Shown here in pieces: positions 34,327 to 43,199 of a stretch of 64,000 nt of DNA. This stretch comes from UBA7672 sp965279085 (lineage in GTDB: Bacteria > Pseudomonadota > Alphaproteobacteria > Caulobacterales > Hyphomonadaceae): contig OZ257149.1 of assembly GCA_965279085.1 (NCBI GenBank), positions 806,001 through 870,000 on the forward strand, given 5' to 3'. A model generated the notes under the pieces. It was not told the origin of the DNA. It searched no databases and was given only the letters and a program-made list of their open reading frames with translations. Each line of letters opens with the position of its first letter. Position 1 is the first letter of the stretch. The position numbers were made by a program, and so were the translations under genes.

Positions 34327-34331
34327 CTATA

Positions 34332-34358
34332 CCCCCCCGCCTTCGGCGAGGGAGGAAA
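34332..34358 (-). repeat. REP-like element, inverted half copy
   Basis: This is the reverse complement of the first stem-loop of the element at 34385, with small differences (core GCCTTCGGC). The two lie about 25 bases apart, head to head. Confidence 0.7.
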
Positions 34359-34384
34359 GGCGCCTGCGCTCGTTCGACGTTCAG

Positions 34385-34452
34385 ATTTCCTCCTCCGCCG
34401 AAGGCGGGGGAGGTGGATCGCGCGCACTTGCGCGCAAGACGGTGGGGGCAGC
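34385..34452 (+). repeat. REP-like palindromic element, copy B
   Basis: The same two-stem layout as 31142-31208: CCTCC..CCGAAGG..GGGGGAGG, then a second stem of GCGCGC type and the end GACGGTGGGGGCAGCC, which is identical in both copies. It lies just downstream of the TIR-STAND gene. Confidence 0.8.
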
Positions 34453-34540
34453 CACGCGCGCGGACCCCCGCAAAACTGGATTGCCTATTGCCGACTGCCG
34501 ATTGCCTCAGAAGCCCCGCTTCCGAGGACGCGCCCGCATG

Positions 34541-35464
34541 TCAGAACGGCCAGACCGCGAGCCCGTGCGCCGCATTCCGAACATCCAGCGTCAGGTTCAC
34601 CGACGCGACCACTGTTCCGGCCTCCATGTCATGGATCGAAACCGTGGTCGGCGAAGACCCCGCCGCCACCAGCGTATCGAACAACGGACACAGCCCCCGC
34701 CCGAAGGCCTGCCGCGCGATCCCGCTCGCATCGGCATCCGCCCGCAACAGCAGCGCCGGATCGTATCGCGGCACGCGGCTCGACACGCGCTTGTCCTTGG
34801 TGCGCCAGACAACCGCATCGCTCTCGGTGTCATTGAACAGCACCCCGCCCCCGAATGGCCGCGCATTGTGCGAGCCCTTCGGCAGCCCCGCGACCAGCCC
34901 GACCGCACTCTGCGTCATCTGCACCAGCGCCGGCATGTTCCGCCCCGAGGCATAAACGCCGGTGTCGTCCACGAAGACATTGTTGATGTGGAAATTGTTC
35001 GCCGGCCCCGGCCCGCCCGGTTGCTTCGGATCGAACGCCGTCACGCCGATCACGCCGGCATCAGTGTCCAGCCTGATCCCCAGATCGAACTGCCGCGATT
35101 TCAGATCGAGCCGCACCAACGAGTCAAATCCGGTCGAGGTGATGTAGAGCTTCCCATTGTGCGCCGACATCTCGTGGCAATGCTTGAGATACGGATTGCG
35201 ATACGACGTTTGCTGCCGAAACCACGGATCGAAAACGAAGATCTCGTCGCTCGCCGCGACGAAGATTTCCTTCCCGATGATGGCGATCCCCCGCAACCCG
35301 CGATCCGCCCCTCGCCCTTCGAAATCGATCGCGCCCGTATTCCAGTCGACCACCTGTTCGATGTCACGCTTCTCGACATCGACCAGATAAAGCCCGCCAT
35401 GGCTGTCGCCCTGCTGCGAACCCCGCACCACCGAACTGACGAGAAGTTTCGGGATCAACGGCAC
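34541..35464 (-). CDS. Beta-propeller-like protein of unknown function
   Basis: The 307-residue protein has no signal peptide and shows repeated beta-strand units such as HGGLYLVDVEKRDI, GKLYITSTGFDSLVRLDL and NNFHINNVFVDDTGVYASG, suggesting a six- or seven-bladed propeller. The layout recalls DUF4915/TIGR03032-type proteins, but I cannot confirm membership. It starts six bases after the stop of the beta-hydroxylase gene on the same strand, so they probably form an operon. A role in recognising or modifying the hydroxylase substrate is speculation. Confidence 0.65.
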   Translation of the reverse strand: MPLIPKLLVSSVVRGSQQGDSHGGLYLVDVEKRDIEQVVDWNTGAIDFEGRGADRGLRGIAIIGKEIFVAASDEIFVFDPWFRQQTSYRNPYLKHCHEMSAHNGKLYITSTGFDSLVRLDLKSRQFDLGIRLDTDAGVIGVTAFDPKQPGGPGPANNFHINNVFVDDTGVYASGRNMPALVQMTQSAVGLVAGLPKGSHNARPFGGGVLFNDTESDAVVWRTKDKRVSSRVPRYDPALLLRADADASGIARQAFGRGLCPLFDTLVAAGSSPTTVSIHDMEAGTVVASVNLTLDVRNAAHGLAVWPF

Positions 35465-35470
35465 AGCCGG

Positions 35471-36004
35471 CTACTGCAGCGTGTAATCGAAGATGAAGTG
35501 AATACGATCCGGCCCGCGATTGGTCACCGCGTGATAATCGAGATTGCTGACCTCGTAAGCCACGCCCTCTTCCAGATAGTGGTTCTCGCCGCGGATCAGG
35601 AAGTCGACATTCGAGTGGGTCACCAGCGGCACATGAATCCGGTGCGCCGCCGCAAAGCTCGGATGCGAGTCCTTGTGAACCGCGATCCTGCCACCCGACA
35701 GCAGCTTCGCCGCCATCGCCCGGATGATGCGCCCGCCAGGCGGATAGTGCTTCGCAACAATGTCTTCGATCAGTGCGTTTGCAGGTCCCGCGAAATGGTC
35801 CCACCCCTTCCGCTTCTCGACAGCCGGGTCGGGCCAGGTGTTGGAGAACAGCATCACCACTGACTGCGTCTGCTTGTGCTGCTCGAACGATTTCTGGCGG
35901 ATGTCATCCTCCAGCCAGACGTCCGGCTGCAGCGCCTCGACCGCCGCCTTCAGTGGACGATGATCCACCGGTCCCAGCACCCGCATCGGTTCGTCGAGCT
36001 TCAT
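35471..36004 (-). CDS. Aspartyl/asparaginyl beta-hydroxylase family dioxygenase
   Basis: The 177-residue protein from the ATG at 36004 (MKLDEPMRV) is a single-domain Fe(II)/2-oxoglutarate oxygenase. Iron ligands are probably the histidine and aspartate in AVHKDSHPSF and the histidine in LDYHAVTNRGPDRIHF, with the arginine in the latter binding 2-oxoglutarate. The frame continues 15 codons upstream without a better start. It is upstream of the propeller-like gene. The target residue or small-molecule substrate is unknown. Confidence 0.82.
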   Translation of the reverse strand: MKLDEPMRVLGPVDHRPLKAAVEALQPDVWLEDDIRQKSFEQHKQTQSVVMLFSNTWPDPAVEKRKGWDHFAGPANALIEDIVAKHYPPGGRIIRAMAAKLLSGGRIAVHKDSHPSFAAAHRIHVPLVTHSNVDFLIRGENHYLEEGVAYEVSNLDYHAVTNRGPDRIHFIFDYTLQ

Positions 36005-36144
36005 CGAAATCCTCGCACTATCCCCAGCAGATACAGCCCGATTGCGCAAAAGTCATGCAGGCAGACTGCCGCTACGCGCTTTACAAGAATTCCGCTTGTG
36101 CTTGTCTCCCGCCGGGCGGCCGGGGACATGAGGGAGGCGTGGAC

Positions 36145-36825
36145 ATGATCAGGACGCTTGCCGGCCTTGCCGTGCTGGCCGCTATCCTTAATGCATCCGC
36201 CTGCGGCCGTGCCTCAGATGCTGCCGAAGCGCCGGCGCCCTCGGCTACGGCCGCCGCCGCGCCCACCACGCCGCTGGTTCCGGATATCGAGGCAGAAAAG
36301 ATCCCCACCATCAACGGCATCCCCACCGTTCCGCTGACAGCCGAGGTAAACTTCCTCGACGCACTCGAACCGCAAGCCGTCTTCCGGATGCCCGGCGAGT
36401 ACAACACCAATCACACCGCCGTCGCGATCATCAAGGAAGAAGAGACGCTCCAGCTCGAAGCCTACGAGCTCGGCGGCCTGTGGTTGATCGGTTATGGCCA
36501 CCTGATGCTCGAAGGCGAGAAAGACGTCATCACCGAGGAAGAAGCCGACGCCTTCCTGCGCGAGGATCTACACTGGTGCGAAGGCGCCATCGAACGCTAT
36601 GTCGGCATCCCCGTCACGCTCAACGAGTTCAGCGCGATGGTCGCGTTCTGCTACAATGTCGGATCGGGCAAGACGCGCGGCTCGTCTATCGTGAAGCGGA
36701 TCAACCTCGAAGATCGCCCCGGCGCCGCCGATGCTTTCCTGCTCTGGAACCGCATGAACGGCGTCGTGATGCAGGCGCTTGCGAAACGTCGCGCGCGAGA
36801 AAGAACTCTCTTTCTGACACCGTAG
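36145..36825 (+). CDS. GH24 phage-type lysozyme, lipoprotein
   Basis: The 226-residue protein starts at the ATG at 36145 after GGGAGG. The leader ends NASAC (C20), a lipobox, followed by an Ala/Pro-rich linker (about 25-50) and a lysozyme domain: IIKEEETLQLEAYE with the catalytic glutamate, WLIGYGHLML, NEFSAMVAFCYNVG and AKRRARERTLF. The fold is that of phage T4/endolysin-type muramidases. No holin, spanin or phage structural gene is nearby, so a cellular role in peptidoglycan turnover is more likely than a prophage remnant. Confidence 0.85.
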   Translation: MIRTLAGLAVLAAILNASACGRASDAAEAPAPSATAAAAPTTPLVPDIEAEKIPTINGIPTVPLTAEVNFLDALEPQAVFRMPGEYNTNHTAVAIIKEEETLQLEAYELGGLWLIGYGHLMLEGEKDVITEEEADAFLREDLHWCEGAIERYVGIPVTLNEFSAMVAFCYNVGSGKTRGSSIVKRINLEDRPGAADAFLLWNRMNGVVMQALAKRRARERTLFLTP

Positions 36826-36833
36826 AACCAACA

Positions 36834-36957
36834 TCCGCTCATCCCGGCGAAAGCCGGGATCCAGGGCCATTGCAAAGTCTTGTTCCGGATTGAAGCTTCA
36901 GTTCAAGACAGGCCTAGATGCCCGCACTGGATCCCGGCTTTCGCCGGGATGAGCGGA
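36834..36957. repeat. Pair of inverted 31-base palindromic elements
   Basis: Bases 36834-36864 and 36927-36957 are perfect reverse complements. Each unit is itself a palindrome (ATCCCGGCGAAAGCCGGGAT) of a type dispersed in many proteobacterial genomes. The 62-base spacer holds no gene. The pair lies between the convergent lysozyme and FrnE-like genes, where it may also act as a bidirectional terminator. Confidence 0.85.
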
Positions 36958-36965
36958 ACAATGTC

Positions 36966-37631
36966 TCAGGCCTGAGCCTCTCCAGCCGTGCCTTCGACGA
37001 TCTGGCAGATCGCCTGCTCGAACACTTGCGGCGGCTGGCCGCCCTGGATCATCCAGCGCTGGTTGAAGATCACGGACGGCACCGCGCTGATCCCGCGATT
37101 GCGCCAGACCATCTCTTCGCGCCGCACGTCTTCAACGAATTCCTCCGACGCCAGGATTTCCCGGGCGCGCTTTTCATCCAGCCCCGCCGCCTTCGCGGCG
37201 CTGGCAAGAACTTCGTGATCGCTCGTCGACTGCTGGTCCGTGAAGTTCGCCTTGAAGAGAGCCTCCTTCAACTCAAGCTGCCTGCCCTCCAGCCCGGCCC
37301 AGTGCAGCAGGCGGTGAGCGTCGAACGTGTTCCAGATCCGGCTGTCAGGGCCATAGTTGAACTTGAAGCCCAGCGCCTCGCCGCTCTCGCGCATTGCATT
37401 GCGGGAAGCCGCCGAACGCTCTGGGTTCGAGCCGTATTTCCGGGTGACATGCTCGGTCGTGTTCTCGCCTTCGGGCGCCATGTCCGGATTGAGTTCGAAC
37501 GGCTGGAAATGGATTTCCGCCTCAGCCCTGTCGCCCACCGCCTCCAGCGCCTTCATCAGCGACCTGAGCCCGATCACGCACCACGGACAGGCGACGTCGG
37601 ATACGAAGTCGATGCGCAGCGGTGTGGCCAT
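36966..37631 (-). CDS. DsbA family oxidoreductase, FrnE type
   Basis: The 221-residue protein from the ATG at 37631 (MATPLRIDFVSD) has a thioredoxin fold with an inserted helical domain and the active-site CPWC (15-18). The cis-Pro loop is ISAVPSVIFN. There is no signal peptide, so it is cytosolic, like FrnE of other bacteria, which is a disulfide isomerase linked to oxidative stress. An ATG seven codons upstream is possible. It is divergent from the hotdog-type gene. Confidence 0.87.
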   Translation of the reverse strand: MATPLRIDFVSDVACPWCVIGLRSLMKALEAVGDRAEAEIHFQPFELNPDMAPEGENTTEHVTRKYGSNPERSAASRNAMRESGEALGFKFNYGPDSRIWNTFDAHRLLHWAGLEGRQLELKEALFKANFTDQQSTSDHEVLASAAKAAGLDEKRAREILASEEFVEDVRREEMVWRNRGISAVPSVIFNQRWMIQGGQPPQVFEQAICQIVEGTAGEAQA

Positions 37632-37736
37632 GGCGGGGCTCCTTCGAGACACTATCTAGGACCGAACTCAGCCTTTCGCCACCACCGCTGGCCTTCCGCG
37701 TTCCGGAGCGCAATAGTCGGCCAACAGGAGACGCCC

Positions 37737-38684
37737 ATGACCCGCGCTTTCGAAACCCCGCTCGAAACCATCGGCCAGGTTCTCGCCGGCCCATGGCGAA
37801 AGCCGGCGAACATGTTGCTGGAGCAGTCCTACGACGATCACCTCTCGCTGCACGATGACGCCACCGCCCAGAAGCTCGGCTTCAAGGCCGGCCCGATCGA
37901 AGGCCCCACCCACTTCAGCCAGTTCGCGCCGCTCGGCGAAGCCATCTGGGGCGAGCGCTTCCTGTCCGAAGGCTGCCTGTCGGCCCACTACCGCAACATG
38001 GTGATGGAGGGCGAGGAAGTCCGCGCCTTCATCGAACGCGAACCGGGCGAAGATCTCGCCCGCATCTGGGCGACCAAGCGCGACGGCACGGAAGTCCTGA
38101 AAGGCACCGCATCTGTCGGCCCTCACGCACCGCCGAGCGCACTCGACATCCGGCTCAATGAACTCGGCCCCCTGGAGCAGCCCGTCATCCTGCGCGACCT
38201 GAAAGTCGGCCAGCGCACCAAACGCGTTGCCATCCGCATGGACGCCAACCAGCACATGGGCGCGCTCTATCCCTTCTCCCTCAATGAGAAGCTGCAGAAG
38301 ATCACGGAGCCTTCCGCCTGGTATTCCTCCGAGGCCACGCCATGGAAGCGGGCGATCGTGCCGTTCGAGATGATCAGCGTCCTGCTCCAGCACGTCGCCC
38401 GACAGGATGGTTTGAAGATCCGTGGCCCGGCCATCGGCCTCTTCGCCGATCAGGAGATCCGACTTATCAAGGGCCCGCTGCTGGTCGGCGAGGACTACGA
38501 GAGCGAGCGCGAGATCGTCGCCCTCACCGGCAGCCGCCGCACCGAGAGCTACTGGACCCGTACCTACGTCTATCGCCCGGGCGGCGCCGAAGTGATCGCC
38601 ACCATGCTGCTCAACCAAGCGACGCTGCGTGAGAGCTACGCACCCTACGCCGCTGAAAAAGCCCAGCTCTATCCCGACAGCTGA
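37737..38684 (+). CDS. Hotdog/MaoC-like protein of unknown substrate
   Basis: The 315-residue protein from the ATG at 37737 (ribosome site AGGAGA) has no signal peptide. GFKAGPIEGPTHFSQFAPL near the N-terminus and SYWTRTYVYRPGG near the C-terminus suggest a double-hotdog fold of the MaoC dehydratase type. The canonical MaoC Asp-His pair is not clear to me. No acyl-CoA genes are adjacent, so the substrate is unknown. Confidence 0.5.
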   Translation: MTRAFETPLETIGQVLAGPWRKPANMLLEQSYDDHLSLHDDATAQKLGFKAGPIEGPTHFSQFAPLGEAIWGERFLSEGCLSAHYRNMVMEGEEVRAFIEREPGEDLARIWATKRDGTEVLKGTASVGPHAPPSALDIRLNELGPLEQPVILRDLKVGQRTKRVAIRMDANQHMGALYPFSLNEKLQKITEPSAWYSSEATPWKRAIVPFEMISVLLQHVARQDGLKIRGPAIGLFADQEIRLIKGPLLVGEDYESEREIVALTGSRRTESYWTRTYVYRPGGAEVIATMLLNQATLRESYAPYAAEKAQLYPDS

Positions 38685-38957
38685 CGCCGGTTCAGACGGC
38701 TTTCCGGAAGGGCAACTGGGCCCGCACGCACGCCGATTTCCGGCAACGGATTTCGCCCGGCGAGACCCTGATGCAAAAATGCTGCACTATCAGGTAGTTT
38801 GGCGAAACGCCCCATCTACGGGGGCTAATCGAATTGACGGCATCAAGGCCGTGGCAGAACTCTGACGACGCCACTCTCTTACTGGAGACGTGGGGTCAGA
38901 GCCTTCAACATGGTCGTCACAGCGAAAGGAGAGGCAATCATCAGAATGGAGTGAACC

Positions 38958-41825
38958 GTGAACCGACCCCACCTGAAGCCATTGCTTCTCAGCTCAACCC
39001 TACTGGGTCTCGCTGGCATGTCCCTCGTCGCTGTGGCCCCGGCCTACGCTCAGGACACTGCTCCCCAGGCCGCCGACGCCGAAGATAAAGACGTTGTCGT
39101 CGTCACCGGCACGCGGATTTCCCGCGAAGGCTATGTCTCCGCCAGCCCAATCACCACAATCGACGCCGGCGAACTCGAACGGAAACAACCGATCGATGTC
39201 GAGGAAGTGCTGCGCTCAATGCCGCAATTCCTCCCCGGCAACGGCGGGCAGGTGAACAACGGCTCGGCTGGCGCCTCCACGCTCGACCTGCGCGGCCTGT
39301 CCACGCCCCGCACCCTGCCTCTCATCGACGGCAAGCGGATGGTCGCCTTCGACCCCAACGGTCTTTTCGATGTGACCGCCATCCCGCTCGCCTTGCTCGA
39401 GCGCGTCGATGTCGTCACCGGCGGCGCCTCTGCCGTGTACGGTTCGGACGCCGTGGCTGGCGTCGTGAACTTCATCCTCAATGATGACTTCCAGGGCGTG
39501 CAGCTCGACGCCACCTACTCCATCACCGACCACGGCGATGGCGAAACGGAGAACTATCAAGGCACGATGGGCGCCGGCTTCGACGATGGCCGCGGCAACG
39601 TCGTGCTCTCGGTCGGCTACGCCAACAAGGAATCCGTCTACCAGACGCGCGGCCCCGGCTCGGCGACGCCCGGCGGCAGCTTCACCACCAACCCGACCGC
39701 AACTGACGCGCCTGGCCCGCTGGGCGATGCGCAGTTCGATGCGAACGGCAACCTCGTGGCGTTCTATCAGGGCTTCGACTTCAACCCGCAGAACCTTTAC
39801 CAGACGCCGCAGAAACGCTGGAACGCAACGGCCCTCGCCAAGTATGCGTTCGACGATCATGTCGAGGCGTATTCGCGCTTTATCTATTCCGCTTCGACCT
39901 CCGCGCCGCAGCTCGCCTCTTCGGGCACATTCGGCTTCTCGTTCGAAGTGCCGCTGACCAACCCGTTCCTGACGGCGCAGGCCAGCAACTACTTCGCGGC
40001 AAACAACCCGGTCGCGGCATGCTCGACCGCCGCCGCCGGCAACTGCGTGACCGTCCCGCTTTACTGGCGCGGCGTCGCGGTCGGCCCGCGGCAGTACGTG
40101 TTCCAGTACGACACCTTCCAGGGAATGGCCGGCTTGCGTGGCGACTTTTGGGGGTGGGACTGGGATATCGCCGCGGCTCATGGCGAAACCAGCCTGCAGC
40201 GTCAGCAGAACAACGACATCGACTCCAACAAGGTCCAGCAGGCCTTGTTCGCGCAGACGACCACAACCTGTCACGTTCCGACGAATGGCTGCGCGCCGCT
40301 GAACCTGTTCCAGCCCAATACGCCAATCAACCCGGCAGCGCTGGACTTCATCAGGCTGAACCTTCAGGTGCAGTCGCTGACCACGCAGGACTATGTGACC
40401 GCCGCGATCAGCCGCGACCTCGGCGACTTCAAGTCTCCCTGGGCATCGTCGCCGATCGCCGTATCACTCGGCGCGGAATACCGCGAGGAGTCGTCGGACT
40501 ATCGTCCGGACGCAGCTTCGCAATCCGGCGTGTCGCCCGGCTTCGGCCCGACGCTGCCCACCAAGGGTCGCTTCGACGTGCAGGAGTTCTTCGGCGAAGC
40601 GATCATCCCGGTCATCGAGGACATGCCGTTCGCGGAGTCGGTGAACGTCGAACTCGGCCTGCGTACGTCCGACTACTCAACGTCGGGCAACGTCGAAAGC
40701 TACAAGTACGGCGCTGACTGGGCCCCGGTGGACGACCTGCGCTTCCGCGCCATGTTCCAGCGCGCCGTGCGCGCCGCGAACATTGCGGAGCTCTTTGCGC
40801 CGTTCAACGCGGGTACCGGCGACCTGCTGGTCGACCCCTGCGCAAACGGCACTGTGGGCACCCCGCTGACCGGCCAACTTCGCGCACTGTGCATTGCGAC
40901 GGGTGTTCCGACGGCAGCGATCGACAACGCGACGATCACCCAGCCAACGGCCGGCCAGGTCAACGCCTTCTTCGGCGGCGACCCGACGGTCACTCCGGAA
41001 GAAGCCGACACGGTGACCCTCGGCCTCGTGTGGCAGCCTGACTTCGTTCCGGGTCTCGCGGTGACGCTGGACTATTACGATATCACCGTCGACAACGCGA
41101 TCTCGATCCGGCCGAACTACGACATCGTCGATGCGTGCTACAACGTCGCTCGCAACCCCACGATGACCGCGACCGATCCGGACTGCGCGATCATCGCGCG
41201 CAACCCGCTCTCCGGCAAGATCCAGGGCGACCTGATCTACGGCATCCAGCAGGTCACGCAGAACATCGGCGAGGTCCACGCCGAGGGCATCGACTACTCG
41301 GTGCGTTATGGCTGGGATCTCGGATCGATGGGCGAGATTGACGCCTCGCTCGACGGCACGTTCGTGATGGACGCCAGCTACAAGCCTTCCGACGACGCAG
41401 CCAGCGTGGATTGCGTGGCGCACTACGGCAAACAGTGCGGCCTGCCATCGACCGTTTCCGGATCGACCGGCGGACCGACGCCCGAACACCACTTCGTGCA
41501 GCGCACGACCTGGACGTTCGGTGACTTCGACGTCTCGTACCTATGGCGTTACGTCGGCGAATCCACCGTCGATCCGACGCAGGCGGCGGATACGCCCGCG
41601 CCTTCGAACGCCATCCCGGCCTACAACTACATTGACCTCGCCGCCTCCTGGCAGGTCACGGACTGGGCCAAGCTCAAATTCGGCATCAGCAATGTGACCG
41701 ACGAGGAAGCGCCGTTCGTGCAGACCGAGACCGGCTCGACGCCGTTCAACTCGGGCAACACCTATCCCTCGACGTATGACGTCCTGGGCCGCGTGTTCAC
41801 GGTCGGCGTGACCACGAAGTTCTAG
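38958..41825 (+). CDS. TonB-dependent outer membrane receptor
   Basis: The 955-residue protein starts at a GTG preceded by GGAG. A signal peptide (about 1-32, AYAQD) is followed by a TonB-box-like DVVVVTGTRISR and a plug domain with STLDLRGL, RTLPLIDGKRMV and ASAVYGSDAVAGVVNFIL. A 22-strand-type barrel follows and ends with aromatic F (VGVTTKF), as needed for outer-membrane insertion. Late strands carry VDNAISIRPNYDIVDACY and the insertion has several cysteines. The class is one expanded in Caulobacterales for polymer or siderophore uptake. The substrate is unknown. A TPR beta-hydroxylase gene follows. Confidence 0.92.
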   Translation: MNRPHLKPLLLSSTLLGLAGMSLVAVAPAYAQDTAPQAADAEDKDVVVVTGTRISREGYVSASPITTIDAGELERKQPIDVEEVLRSMPQFLPGNGGQVNNGSAGASTLDLRGLSTPRTLPLIDGKRMVAFDPNGLFDVTAIPLALLERVDVVTGGASAVYGSDAVAGVVNFILNDDFQGVQLDATYSITDHGDGETENYQGTMGAGFDDGRGNVVLSVGYANKESVYQTRGPGSATPGGSFTTNPTATDAPGPLGDAQFDANGNLVAFYQGFDFNPQNLYQTPQKRWNATALAKYAFDDHVEAYSRFIYSASTSAPQLASSGTFGFSFEVPLTNPFLTAQASNYFAANNPVAACSTAAAGNCVTVPLYWRGVAVGPRQYVFQYDTFQGMAGLRGDFWGWDWDIAAAHGETSLQRQQNNDIDSNKVQQALFAQTTTTCHVPTNGCAPLNLFQPNTPINPAALDFIRLNLQVQSLTTQDYVTAAISRDLGDFKSPWASSPIAVSLGAEYREESSDYRPDAASQSGVSPGFGPTLPTKGRFDVQEFFGEAIIPVIEDMPFAESVNVELGLRTSDYSTSGNVESYKYGADWAPVDDLRFRAMFQRAVRAANIAELFAPFNAGTGDLLVDPCANGTVGTPLTGQLRALCIATGVPTAAIDNATITQPTAGQVNAFFGGDPTVTPEEADTVTLGLVWQPDFVPGLAVTLDYYDITVDNAISIRPNYDIVDACYNVARNPTMTATDPDCAIIARNPLSGKIQGDLIYGIQQVTQNIGEVHAEGIDYSVRYGWDLGSMGEIDASLDGTFVMDASYKPSDDAASVDCVAHYGKQCGLPSTVSGSTGGPTPEHHFVQRTTWTFGDFDVSYLWRYVGESTVDPTQAADTPAPSNAIPAYNYIDLAASWQVTDWAKLKFGISNVTDEEAPFVQTETGSTPFNSGNTYPSTYDVLGRVFTVGVTTKF

Positions 41826-41850
41826 GACTACAACTCTCCATTCAACCCGG

Positions 41851-41877
41851 CGGCGGCTCTCTCAAGGAGCCGCCGCA
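41851..41877 (+). terminator. Hairpin after the TonB-dependent receptor
   Basis: The arms GCGGCGGCTC (41851-41860) and GAGCCGCCGC (41868-41877) pair perfectly around a seven-base loop, 26 bases after the stop codon. There is no long T-run; AACCTTG follows. Confidence 0.55.
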
Positions 41878-41930
41878 ACCTTGTGGAGTATCCGATTGAT
41901 TGGACTTTTGGCGGGGCGCAATGTGCCTTC

Positions 41931-43199
41931 ATGACCGACGAAGTTGCCCAGATCGTTAAGCAAGCCGAGGCCGCCGCCAACAACGGTCAGTGGGCGCTGG
42001 CGGAGAAGCTGTGGGCCGACGTACGCCGCCGCGATCCACACAATCCGAAGGCATCATTCAGCCTCGGCGTTCACGCCATGCAGCGCCGCGAGTTCGGCAA
42101 TGCAGTTGTGCTTATTGAGGAAGCGCACAACGCATCGCCGAGCGACCCGTTCGTGCTGCTGACCCTGTCGAAGGCGCGGCGCGAGAACGGTGACGACGCT
42201 GGCGAGGCGAAAGCCATCGAACAGGCGCTCGCGATCGATCCCTATTTCCTGCCCGGACTCCTGGCCAAGGCGCAGCGTCTGGAGCGGCACGGCAACACGT
42301 CGGCCGCCGCGATGTTCTTTCGCAACGCCCTTAAGGTCGCGGGTCCGGAGCGGGTGTGGCCCGAGATGCTGAAGGCGCAACTGGTTCATGCGCGCGATGC
42401 CACCACGAAATACTCCCGCGCCCATCACGATCATCTCGATGCAGTGCTGGCGCCGATGCTGGCGTCCCTGCCTGCCAGCGAAGCCGGGCGCTGGCGCGAG
42501 GCTGCGTCGGTGATGGCCGGCCTCACTGAACCTTATCGCCAGCACGCCAACCAGCTCTACGTGCCCCGCCTGCCCGCCATTCCGTTCTACGACCGCAACC
42601 TGTTTCCCTGGGCGGAGGAAATTGAATCGAAAACCGCCGCGATCCGCGAGGAGCTGAAGGCCGCGCTGGCAGACGAAAAGAAGGACTTCACGCCCTACAT
42701 CTCCCTGCGCCCCAGCCAGCCGGTGGATCAGTGGGCGAAGCTCAACCATTCCGCCAGCTGGAGCCATTACGGCCTCTGGCGGAATGGCCAGCCGGTCGAC
42801 GCGCATCTGGCGAAATGCCCAGAGACGCGGAAGGCGCTCGAAACAGTCGACATGGCCGAGATCGCGGGGCTCTGCCCGAACGCGATGTTCTCGGCGCTCG
42901 CGCCTCACACGGAAATCCCGCCCCATACCGGCGAGACCAACGCCCGGCTGGTGGTTCACCTGCCGCTGGTGGTGCCGGAGAAGTGCGCCTACCGGGTGGG
43001 CTTCGAACACCGCACCTGGAAAGAGGGCGAACTCCTGATCTTCGACGACACGATCGAACACACTGCCCGGAACGACAGCGACCAGTTGCGGGTCGTTCTC
43101 ATCTTTGACGTCTGGAACCCGCTGCTCGCCCGCGAGGAGCGCGACATCGTGCGCGCACTCGCCACGGCCACCCGCGAACACGCATCGCGCCCGAGCTAG
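41931..43199 (+). CDS. TPR-containing aspartyl/asparaginyl beta-hydroxylase
   Basis: The 422-residue protein has N-terminal TPR-like helices (about 5-150: AEKLWADVRRRDPHNPKAS, LIEEAHNASPSDPFVLLTL) and a C-terminal beta-hydroxylase domain. Likely iron and cosubstrate residues are in IPPHTGETNARLVVHLPL and FDDTIEHTARNDSDQLRVVL. An in-frame GTG at 41883 is an alternative start, but the ATG at 41931 fits the TPR start better. Such genes often follow TonB-dependent receptors in these bacteria; the reason is not known. Confidence 0.82.
   Translation: MTDEVAQIVKQAEAAANNGQWALAEKLWADVRRRDPHNPKASFSLGVHAMQRREFGNAVVLIEEAHNASPSDPFVLLTLSKARRENGDDAGEAKAIEQALAIDPYFLPGLLAKAQRLERHGNTSAAAMFFRNALKVAGPERVWPEMLKAQLVHARDATTKYSRAHHDHLDAVLAPMLASLPASEAGRWREAASVMAGLTEPYRQHANQLYVPRLPAIPFYDRNLFPWAEEIESKTAAIREELKAALADEKKDFTPYISLRPSQPVDQWAKLNHSASWSHYGLWRNGQPVDAHLAKCPETRKALETVDMAEIAGLCPNAMFSALAPHTEIPPHTGETNARLVVHLPLVVPEKCAYRVGFEHRTWKEGELLIFDDTIEHTARNDSDQLRVVLIFDVWNPLLAREERDIVRALATATREHASRPS

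Noticed and set aside
34145..35863. 572-codon plus-strand frame downstream of the TIR gene
   Set aside because: Most of it is antisense to the propeller-like and beta-hydroxylase genes, which have recognisable motifs. The translation is rich in Arg, His and Pro as expected for a shadow frame. Only the first 60 codons are of interest, as discussed for the TIR C-terminus.
36145..37000. Prophage remnant around the GH24 lysozyme
   Set aside because: No phage structural, holin or integrase gene is present, and the protein has a lipoprotein leader.
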